In this document: positions 56,041-64,000 of the stretch, in pieces
How the letters are laid out: the number at the start of each line of letters is the position of its first letter
Numbering within the stretch: the stretch's first letter is position 1
Origin: Homarus americanus
Taxonomy: Eukaryota > Arthropoda > Malacostraca > Decapoda > Nephropidae
DNA length: 64,000 nucleotides
Assembly: GCF_018991925.1 (NCBI RefSeq)
Contig: NW_024754732.1
Span: 1,294,001-1,358,000 of the forward strand
Direction: 5' to 3'
The notes under the pieces: model-generated
The model's input: the letters and a program-made list of their open reading frames with translations, nothing else
Told to the model about the DNA's origin: nothing
Database searches by the model: none
Translations under genes and position numbers: made by a program

Positions 56041-56243
56041 CAGCTCCTCCCCGGCTTACGACGGGGTTAGGGACCCAAATCCAGATTGTAAGTCGAAAAT
56101 AATACAGTGGTCCCTTGATTAACAAGCACAATTGGTTCCAACTCACAGAAAAAGTACATACAAAGTAAAGCCAAAATATGCATAAAGTCAGAAACACTCT
56201 TAAAAATCCCCAAAATCGACCTTACATCACTATACACACTATA
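56041..56243 (+). mobile_element. stack of truncated MITE left ends
   Basis: CAGCTCCTCCCCGGCTTACG (56041) and CAGTGGTCCCTTGATTAACA (56105) each follow TA and read like left TIRs of two different families. Neither matching right end is found nearby, so both are broken by later insertions. Confidence 0.45.
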
Positions 56244-57408
56244 CAGTCATGCGCCGGTTAAGGTCCAACCGAACAACGTCCGATCGCATATACGTCCGTG
56301 GCTCCCCACCCCCTCCAAAAAAAAACACTTCCGTGACGCCTGCTGGACCACCACTCCACGACACCCTGACGGAGACACGATGATCCTTCCCATACTGGCC
56401 AGATATTAAGTGTTAAAGGAATATCCTTCCTTAGGCTTTAGCAAGCATTTGCCTACAGGTGTAATGTTAACCTACATCTATTGAGGATAAAATCTTTCAC
56501 CTACAAATTGACAATAACACATTTGCTGTAATCAGACATATCTAGTTGCCTCAACAATTGCAACCCCAATTGCAACCCCAGTTGCAATTGGGGTTGCAAT
56601 TTCAAATTCTGTGTCATTACTAAGGAATAACGAAGTCTCTGGTGCACTGCACTCTAAGATTAAGAGAAAATGGAATCAAGCGTCCTGAAGCGAGAGAAAA
56701 CAGACTTCTATGATGGGGTACACAAGCACTCACACGTGCCACTCATACTGACAGACATGACACTCACTTACTAGACAAGTTTTACCAACCATTAGTTGTG
56801 TATGTTATCTAGTGAATTTAGTCACTATTGTACAGTACAAGTACACTTCAATACAGTGGTCCCTCGGTTAACAATGGAACAAACCTGCACTGTACATGTA
56901 CTAAATGATTACGGTTCTTAAATTGTTATGTCTATTGCAAATATAGATTGTTTATACAGGAATTCAAATAAATCACTATCTTACAAGATTCCCAGCAATG
57001 TAAGTTATATTCACCCAGGTCGCTTGGGTGGCAAATTATGAGAAGAGCTTAGTCACTCTTAAGTAATGATAAATAAACACGCAGGCCTTCAGCGCCAACT
57101 GTCACATTTTATCTCAAATAAATAAACAAACACCACACTCTGTCACCTCGCCCTCCCCCCCTCTTCCCACGCTCGCTGGCTACCTCCCTCCTTGTGTTCC
57201 CAGACAAAAGATTGGTGACAACTTTATGTTTTAAGGTGTTTATTTTATATAATATCTCAGACTAAAGTTAGGAGATTATAATTTGCATTGCTGGAATCCT
57301 TGCAAGACAGCCAATAATTTGAATATAAACGTCATATATTTTGCTCAAGATATAAAAATTGTAGTACATTAGTGTACAATACTGTAGTACATTTTATAAT
57401 ACAGTATA
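56244..57408 (-). mobile_element. composite TIR element, inverted relative to 38-39.5 kb
   Basis: Starts CAGTCATGCGCCGGTTAAGG, as at 37907. 56330-56853 is the reverse complement of 39032-39540. 56854 (CAGTGGTCCCTCGGTTAACA) to about 57370 is the reverse complement of about 38500-39031. The order of parts differs from the 38-kb locus, so one of the two was rearranged. Confidence 0.55.
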
Positions 57409-57659
57409 CAGTATTACCCCGCTTTACGCGGTTTCACTTTACGCGATTCCTCATATAAGCGGTGCCTCGCTAGAACCGAACTTTCACTTTCCGCGGTTCA
57501 TAAGACAAATTCTGTGGTTACTTACATATAACACTTTACAGTAAATAACAATCATCTTGTTGACAACCAGACTCTTATGTCTGATTTTCAACCCAGAGAG
57601 TTCCGTTTAAATTTTTTTTTTTATTGTTGATGTAATATTCTATTAATAACCTTGTTATA
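57409..57659 (+). mobile_element. left end of a Tigger-derived MITE, interrupted
   Basis: CAGTATTACCCCGCTTTACG after TA, followed by the typical GCGGTGCCTCGCTAGAAC block and unassigned sequence. The MITE at 57660 begins before any module appears. Confidence 0.6.
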
Positions 57660-58422
57660 CAGTATTACCCCGCCTAACGCGGTTTCACTTAACGCGTTTT
57701 CGCATATACGCGGTGCCTCACCAGAGCTGAACTTTCACTTAACACGGATTTTTTCCACATATACGCGGTGAGTGTCCGGCTCGCGACGCTATTTTTAGAT
57801 TTGCCCCACCCTGCCTGACTGCCTGTTTTAGCTCATAAAATTCATACAAATTACCCGGCCAGAATATAATTTACATTGCTGGAATTCTTATAATTTGGTG
57901 ATCATTTTGAATATAAACATCATATTTTTGCATTAGACATACAAATTTTAGATAAAAAATTTTCTCAAATTAACTATGTTATCTTTTGTGCAAAATATAT
58001 GACATTTATATTCAAAATATTCCTGGTCTTACAAGGAATCCAGCAATGTCAATTGTATTATCCTAACTTTAGTTTGAGGTATTATTTATTAAAATTTAGT
58101 GGTTTTCCCCCAAAAATTTCTCTGAGAGGGAAGAGCCAGCGAGTGTAGTGTGAGAGAGGGAGGGAGTTGAGTCCATTATTTGAATGGACATTAACTTGGC
58201 GACTGTATTTCTCTTAAGTATTAATTGTGTGCATGTACCATCATAAAATTAAGATGTTATTTTTACTACAACATAGGTATGTGCTTTCAAAAAGTGGAGT
58301 TTGGGGGTCAGGCCGGTTTCTATTGGAATTAATCCCATATGTTCTGTTGTTCACTTAACGCGGATTTCACTTAACGCGGGACCCTCTGGGTTCAATTGAC
58401 CGCGTTAAGTGGGGTACAACTG
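57660..58422 (+). mobile_element. single-module Tigger-derived MITE
   Basis: Starts CAGTATTACCCCGCCTAACG, ends GCGTTAAGTGGGGTACAACTG, TA on both sides, 763 bp. It keeps the CGCGACGCTATTTTTAGATT block that also occurs inverted near the right end of the complete Tigger element (61130-61150). Its module is at 57830-58100. Confidence 0.87.
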
Positions 58423-58551
58423 TACACTTAAAGATCTTAGTTGTTCAAGCACAATAATAACATAACAACAACTGATTTTCTTTAAACAGTTCAGATAAAC
58501 AATGTTATCTCCATATGTTATCTCATATTCGCTTTTTGAGGTTCTACTGTA

Positions 58552-61270
58552 CAGTTAACCCTCACTTTACACGGTTAATGTTACCCGGAGGGTCCCGCGT
58601 AAAGTGAGGAACGCGTAAAGTGAGGAACGCGTAAAGTGAATAACATAACATATGGGATTAATTGAAATGGAGTCCGGGCCGATCCCCAAACTCCACTTTT
58701 TGACGACACACAACTATGTTGTAGTAAAAATTTTATCTTAACTTTATGATGGTATGAAAAAACAAGTAATATAGAAGAGGTTAGGTTAGGAAAGATAAAG
58801 GTTAACATAGGAAAAATAAAGGTTAGGTTAGAAAACTAAAAATTAGGTGTAACACTCACGGTAGTAGAAGAGATGGGTCGGCATACGGGGATGGAGGCTG
58901 GTTCCGAGGCAGAGGGCAGATTACTGGCCCTCAGGTGAATCACCATTACTAGGTGAATCACCATCACTGTCACTTACAGTTGTCAGGGCTTCCCTGACAA
59001 ATCCCTCAAAGTCATCTTCACTGCCACTATCACTGGCTTGGGCTGGCTGTGGTGGGTTGCGGGCGAAGAAATCTGTTATGCTTTGCTGACGGCTGGCGTT
59101 GATGTTGTCGTGATACACCTTGATGTACGACTCCATAGCCTGCACCAGCCGGGTATGGAAGACTTCATAGCGGTCATCGTCATTGTCGCGGGAAAGGAAG
59201 GACTTCATCTTCTTTGCACACTGCATGGCACCCTTAATATCACTATGACTTAAATTGTGTTCTTGGGAGAATGACGCACCTTCTTCCTCCTCTTCACTGA
59301 CGTGTTCTTCTTCCAACATCTCGTCGGCAGTCACTTCAGGATCTCTGATCACCTCCAGGATGTCGTCGTTGGTGGTCTCGGAGAAGCCTGGAACCGTAAC
59401 AGTCTGCGCAGCTTCTCTGGCAAGGTCCACTGCTACTGCAACATTCTGAACCTCACCAGTCACAGATTGACTCCTCCTGTCACCTGGTATTCCATGCAAC
59501 ACATGTCTCCATGCGTGACGAATTGTAGCAATAGACAGCTGATCCCATGACTCCACCAAGAAGTCCACAGCTTTCTTGATGTTAAATACTCTCCAGAATT
59601 GTTTGAAGAGTATTTTTTGCTGTTCTAACTGTTGATCCTCATCTTCGCTCTTGCTATCGGTGGTGGTGTCACTCAGGTTACGCAACTCTTCCCTGGTGTT
59701 GGTGTAGTCGTTCAGGAGCTGGAATTTTTTTGTTGAGAATACAGCTTTCACATTGCAAATCAACTCCTGGTCCATGGGCTGGATTAAAGACGTAGTGTTG
59801 GGAGGAAGGAAGACCACTTTTACGTTGGGGTGACGATCTAACAGTAGGGGCGAGTGTCCTGGTGCGTTGTCCAGCAGCAACAAAATATTAAATGGGACAT
59901 TCTGTCGCTCACAGAATTTCTTTGCATCGGGAACAAAACAGTCATCAAACCAGGAGAGGGACAGTGTAGAGAACATCCATGCCTTACGTGCGGTCAGCCA
60001 GTGGACATTTAGCTTGGTCATGTCCATGCTCTTGTAGGCGTGCGGCTTGCGGGCTGTGTGAATCACCGATAACTTGAGCTTACAGGTACCGGAGGCATTG
60101 GTGGTAAACAGGACGGTGATGCGTTCCTTCTGCATTTTCCGGCCCCGAATCCTGCTGGCATTCTTCACAACGAAGGACTTGGAAGGTAGTTTTTCCAGAA
60201 AAGACCAGATTCGTCCATGTTAAACACCTGGTCGTCACTGTACTGTCCTTCCTCCATAATCTCACGTAAAAACGGAGGAAATTCCCGAGCCGCAGCACGA
60301 TCAGCACTCGCTTCTTCACCACCAATGTTTATATTGGTGATCTTGTTCCGGATCTTAAACCTCTGTAACTACCCAGAGGAAGCATTAAAGGGTTTGGGCT
60401 CTGAAGTTCCCATCTTTCGTGCCACTGCCATGTACAGTTCAAGTGCGTAGTCCTTAACAGAGCGCGTGTCGACCGCCATGTTCCGTCGCGCCTGACGCAC
60501 CAAGTACCTCACAAGTAATTTTTCTGTCTTGAGAAGCACCTGGTTGTGAAAATACTTGATCATAGAAGCACCTGTAGACTTTGTGATCTTCATGTGCTCC
60601 TTTATCTTGGCTGAATCCTTCTTTATAGTCCGGATCGTAGATTCGTTCACGCCATGCTGGCGCGCCAAATCAACCTGCCTTGTTCCTTTCTCCAACTCTT
60701 GGATGATGCTATACTTCACCTCGTAGCTTAAGGAACGTCGTGTCTTCTTTGGTTTAGTGCCGCTGGGTCCAGGTAAGGAAAGGTTTCTCTCTGGGGGTGG
60801 TGGTCCGGCGGAAGCCATTTTACGGAACAATGGATGCGTGTTTACACGGAGTGGCCTTGAGGGATGAAACTGCCGCGGCTAGGTCAAGCGTCGTCTTTCC
60901 TCCCTCCCTCCCTCCTCCGGGTGGACACGTCATAATACTTTAAGCCAATTACAGCTAGCAGCAGAGGGGGGTAGGGATGCATGGCCAATCACAGGTCTGA
61001 TACGTCATATGACGTCAGTGATAACGCAACAAAGACACACACTGCGCAACCTTACCGCGCCGCTTGCCCAAGCGGAGGGAGGAGGAGGGAGAGGCAGGCA
61101 GGCAGGCGGGCGGGTGGCGGGTGGGGCGAATCTAAAAATAGCGTCGCGCCGGACACTCTCCACGTAATGGGGTTCACGTACCGCGTAATGTGAGCACGTG
61201 AGGTTCTGGCAAGGCACCGCGTAAACGTGGAAACGCGGAATGCGGGACCGCGTAAAGTGAGGGTTAACTG
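58552..61270 (-). mobile_element. complete Tigger element, nearly intact
   Basis: 2,719 bp. TIRs CAGTTAACCCTCACTTTAC (left, 58552) and GTAAAGTGAGGGTTAACTG (right, to 61270) agree at 22 of 23 positions, and TA flanks both. The transposase lies on the - strand. The ~150 bp inside the left TIR (CATATGGGATTAATTGAAAT, then CCCCAAACTCCACTTTTTGA) is the inverse of the right ends of the module-bearing MITEs, so this is their parent family. GGTTAGGTTAGG-like runs at 58780-58830 are part of the element. Confidence 0.92.
58921..60830 (-). pseudogene. Tigger transposase with one nonsense and one frameshift
   Basis: About 636 codons in total. Residues 1-150 hold an SLSYEVKYSIIQELEKGTRQ helix-turn-helix and a second DNA-binding segment (CENP-B type). 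A TAG (60369-60371) interrupts it just after PFNASSG where the family normally has Trp; the same frame continues LQRFKIRNKITNIN. The DDE domain has the first Asp in VFNMDESGLFW, the second in LLLLDNAPGHS and the third in SLIQPMDQELI. A single-base deletion in an A-run (T-run 60190-60194 on +) shifts the frame right after FWKN. The rest is open from 60168 to the TAG/TGA end at 58921, with an acidic Ser/Asp/Glu tail. All catalytic residues survive, so inactivation looks recent. Confidence 0.9.
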
Positions 61271-61684
61271 TATTATTGAAAAAACTGAACAATAACCATG
61301 GCCCCCTAAGAAAGTGTTTGGTACCTGTAAGGGTGGTGAGAAGGTTAAGCCTAAAACCTTATCAGTGAACTACAGGTAGGTGTACAGTACTTTGTGGACA
61401 TTAATTTTTCAAATTAATTTTGATTTAAAACCATTTATTTATTTTGTTAAAATTGGATACATTGGTGTTGTACTCATTTTTTGTTTAAAATGGCATCTTT
61501 TTGGAAAAATTTATTCTAAGGTGGGCATCTTATCCTGGACTCTCCTTCTCCCCCAATTAGTCCGCCTTAGCAAGGCTTTACTATTCCTACAATACTTCTG
61601 TAAATGCAGGCAATCCTTAAAACCATGCCCATCTGACACCTAAAAATTCTTAATATTTATCACAATAGTTGTTGCAGCACTTAC
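61271..61684 (-). other. intron of the choline kinase gene
   Basis: Sequence 3' (on the - strand) of the exon at 61685-61883. I could not find the next expected exon, which in this family encodes a DYAxxRF-like segment. The complete Tigger element lies within this presumed intron. Confidence 0.5.
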
Positions 61685-61883
61685 CATATAGCCAAAGGGA
61701 ATGCTTGAGACTTGTCCCTGCACAATAGACCACAGAGCCCAAAACAGGTGAGAAGCCAACATGAACGTTTGTACTTCTTGTAGGAGTTTGTCTTCAACTG
61801 GATGGCTGGGAGCAGTGCAATTGCTGATTGGTGATGAAACCTTCATGCTACTGATGGCAGTTCTACTGTCAAAGCAACTGCTC
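61685..61883 (-). CDS. choline kinase, penultimate-type exon
   Basis: A 199-nt exon on the - strand with a strong acceptor (T-run then CAG at 61884-61886) and a GTAAGT donor right after ATG (61685-61687). It encodes a variable linker, then KLLQEVQTFMLASHLFWALW and SIVQGQVSSIPFGYM. The pattern FxLASHxxWxLWSIVQxxxSSIxFGYM is the C-terminal part of the choline/ethanolamine kinase fold. The FGYM ending fits choline kinase better than ethanolamine kinase. The enzyme phosphorylates choline in the cytosol, the first step of the CDP-choline route to phosphatidylcholine. Catalytic loops lie in upstream exons outside the recognised part of the window. No defect is seen. Confidence 0.8.
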
Positions 61884-61886
61884 CTG

Positions 61887-62090
61887 AAAAAAAAAATATA
61901 ACAAAGCATGGTTGTAATGCTCTAAAGCCGGCCAAAAAATGTGGGTTAACTTTTTAGTGTGTGTGTGTGCAGAGCCATCATGTCAGTCACTTCTCTAGGG
62001 GTTGCATGTCCATGTGATGTGCAGAACACAATACTGGATGTTAGCTTTCTGTATCAAGACATATGAGCAGTCATTATTTGGACCCATATT
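61887..62090 (-). other. upstream intron of the choline kinase gene
   Basis: Follows the acceptor of the exon upstream on the - strand. No other exon of the gene is recognised between here and 64000. The LINE and Tigger ends to the right would then lie in the same intron. Confidence 0.4.
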
Positions 62091-62091
62091 C

Positions 62092-63300
62092 TGGAACAGG
62101 GTGGTAATATCAACAATATAGTACCTATATTTTGCCAAGGCTTTCAACACTGTACCCCATGAAAGGCTGAAAATCAAACTGGAAGGGTACGGAATTCGAG
62201 TAAATGTCCTTGCGTGGATAGAAGACTTTCTACATGACCGCAAGCAGTGTGTGGTGATTAATGGCACGAAATCATCATCTGTACCTGTCACAAGCGGGGT
62301 ACCACAGTGCAGTGTATTGGGCCCGCTGTTGTTTGTTTGTTTGTTTCATAAATGACATGCCTGAAGTGGTACACTCCTCCATACAAAAGTTTGCAGATGA
62401 CGCCAAGTTATTTCGGGAAATCAAGAACCAAGCAGACTGTGAAGAGCTGCTGAAGGATCTCTGTGAGCTCCAAGAATGGTCAAAGAAATGGCTGCTGAGA
62501 TTCAATGTCACGAAGTGTAAAAAGAAGCACCTGGGGCATACCAACGGTAAGGAGGCGTATCATATGTCCCAACAGGTTGAAGAAACTGCACTATTTGAGA
62601 CTAAATGTGAGAAGGACCTAGGTGTGTATGTTGACAATGAGCTAAAGTTTTTGGAACAATCAGGCAAATAAATTATAAGGTCTTATAAGAAGGTCATTCA
62701 GATATCTAGACGATCGTTCCCTCATAACGATCTTCAAGAGAGAGGTGCTTCCCCATCTGGAGTACTGTCACCCCGTCTGGTCCCCGAGATATGCTAGCGA
62801 CTGTCAGTTGGTTGAAAATGTTCAAAGGAGGGCCACCAGACTGGTGTCTGCACTTCGGCACCTCAACTACCCTGAGAGATTGGAGCGCCTGAACTAGCCT
62901 AGCTTATACTACAGACGAGCAAGGAGTGACCTAATTGAGGTGTACAAGCATCTCAAGGGGCACTACTCAGTCGAGAGTCCTTACTTGGAGCGGGCAGACG
63001 CTCGCCCCACAAGGGGTCACAGCTCAAGATTGAAGAAGCCGCAGGTACAGAAAACTGTGAGGGGTAACTTTTTCAGAGTGAGAGTTGTGAACTCTTGGAA
63101 CAATCTGCCTGAAAGTGTTGTGACGGCACCGAGTGTGAGCTCTTTCAAGAACAGACTTGTCCAACACTGGAGCAGGTTCAGGTATATTCAGGAACCGGTG
63201 CATGCCCAGTACTTGCCAACAGTGCGTAACAGAGACGTGACCGATCGCCCAAGAGGCTAACGAGCCGATCAGTGGTGAAGAGTATAAAAGTAAGTAAAAT
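62092..63300 (+). pseudogene. CR1-like LINE, 5'-truncated ORF2 and 3' tail
   Basis: Starts in the reverse transcriptase at FAKAFNTVPHERLKIKLEGY. It continues through GVPQCSVLGPLL (with a frame slip in a TTTG repeat at about 62330-62345), then FADDAKLF, which is the catalytic box with Ala where Thr is usual. CEKDLGVYVDNELKF follows. After a further break come HLEYCHPVWSPRYASDCQL, then a stop in the ERLN(*)PSL stretch. The end is open: MYKHLKGHYSVESPYLERAD to VVNSWNNLPESVVTAPSVSS and a short 3' UTR ending GCCGATCAGTGGTGAAGAGT. It cannot retrotranspose. Confidence 0.85.
62940..63260 (+). pseudogene. open C-terminal segment of the CR1-like ORF2
   Basis: 106 codons of the post-RT region with the Trp-Asn-Asn-Leu-Pro motif and the ending RNRDVTDRPRG. 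The same peptide occurs in the copy at 48328-48684 and, decayed, at 26145. All three copies share the same 3' tail, so they belong to one family. Confidence 0.85.
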
Positions 63301-63435
63301 TAAAATAAGTTAGTACTAACGACAATCTGTATACCATACTTTATGCTATATGTGCTATAAATATAGCAACATCAGCACACTACAGTGTACAGTATATCTT
63401 ACTTGGATTTTACATAATTTTTATAAAATAATTAC

Positions 63436-64000
63436 CGTATTTGCAGGCATATAAGACGCATCACCGCATAAGACGACACCCCTAATTTACAAGGATATTT
63501 TGTGGAATTTTTTTTTTAAATAAAATTACATTTTCATATAAATAATAACTAAATCCCGATATGAATTATAAAAAAAAAATAAAAATTACTGTAAAGAAAA
63601 TGAAGAGCTCCTTGCGCAAAGAAGCTGCCTGGCTAATGAGTGGTAAACAACAGTCGGAGCTTGGCGGGCCTTTCGTTTTCACGCATCTGGAACAGGGAGA
63701 AAAACTTTCTCAAGTTTCATACAGCATTTTTGCATCCCTATTCAACATGAGCAAGAGAGTAAGTGATGGTAGTGTTGTTTCAAAACCAATATAAAGTGTA
63801 CAAGATTAGCCGAGAAACTAGAAGTGTTAAAACGATATGAAATAGGTGAGAGGTCTGTGGATATTATATGGAGCAAGCAATAAAAAATTTTCTGAAGTGG
63901 ATCCATTAACAGAACAAAGCATTAAAATTTAAATAAATGCAAATGACCTCTACATAAAGATGTATAATGAGAAAAGAAAGCAGCTGTGCAAGGTTCTTTC
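63436..64000 (+). mobile_element. left end of a TACCGTAT-family Tigger-type element
   Basis: TACCGTATTTGCAGGCATAT begins a TIR like those at 33570 and 25227. At 63786-63870 a frame gives RLAEKLEVLKRYEIGERSVD, a Tigger/CENP-B HTH, followed by a stop. The element runs off the window. It suggests that the non-coding MITEs at 24.7 and 33.6 kb derive from an autonomous Tigger relative. Confidence 0.65.

Overview
This window is eukaryotic nuclear DNA from a repeat-rich invertebrate. I infer an arthropod, most likely a malacostracan (decapod-like) crustacean. The inference rests on arthropod-type Na+/Ca2+ exchanger (NCX/Calx) exons with GT-AG introns, very long (AT)n arrays, and abundant Tigger/pogo, mariner, CR1-like, Penelope-like and Ty3/Gypsy remnants. 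The species cannot be fixed from sequence alone. Most open frames are microsatellite or repeat frames. Only two host genes are clearly visible, one at each edge.

Positions 1-9.3 kb hold the 3' end of an NCX gene on the + strand. Three consecutive 159-nt exons (1427-1585, 2509-2667, 3465-3623) each encode the same piece of the exchanger, namely a transmembrane segment plus the first half of the alpha-2 repeat. Each splices in the same phase to a shared exon at 4566-4737, followed by the terminal exon at 6292-6502. This is the signature of a mutually exclusive exon cluster inside the ion-transport core. A hairpin MITE lies in the last intron and a minisatellite lies downstream of the stop.

Positions 9.3-19.3 kb hold (AT)n arrays, a GC-rich degenerate minisatellite folded around a 152-bp inverted repeat (10.0-11.8 kb), a solo-LTR-like element (12.2-12.7 kb), a possible non-coding spliced exon (14.8 kb) and a tandem 390-bp duplication. 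Positions 19.5-24.5 kb look like a non-autonomous LTR retrotransposon. It has LTRs of nearly 2 kb, an initiator-Met-type primer site and about 1.15 kb of internal sequence, and both outer LTR edges run into (AT)n arrays.

Positions 24.6-44.6 kb are a mosaic of TA-targeting elements. They include Tigger-derived MITEs carrying a ~270-bp module (tandemly tripled in two copies), an older Tigger transposase, a deleted mariner, a Penelope-like GIY-YIG remnant with 104-bp inverted ends, and many (AT)n arrays abutting element ends. Positions 45.5-48.3 kb hold a broken multicopy protein gene invaded by nested MITEs and followed by a CR1-like LINE tail. Positions 51.9-54.2 kb hold two MITEs in tandem, one carrying a solo LTR. 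Positions 54.3-55.9 kb hold a deleted Ty3/Gypsy pol with a candidate 3' LTR. Positions 56.0-58.4 kb hold stacked MITE ends.

Positions 58,552-61,270 hold a complete Tigger element with 23-bp TIRs and TA duplications. Its transposase reading frame is broken by only one nonsense codon and one single-base deletion. It is the apparent source family of the MITEs. At 61,685-61,883 (- strand) there is one well-formed exon of a choline kinase gene. The window closes with a CR1-like LINE 3' end (62.1-63.3 kb) and another Tigger-type 5' end.
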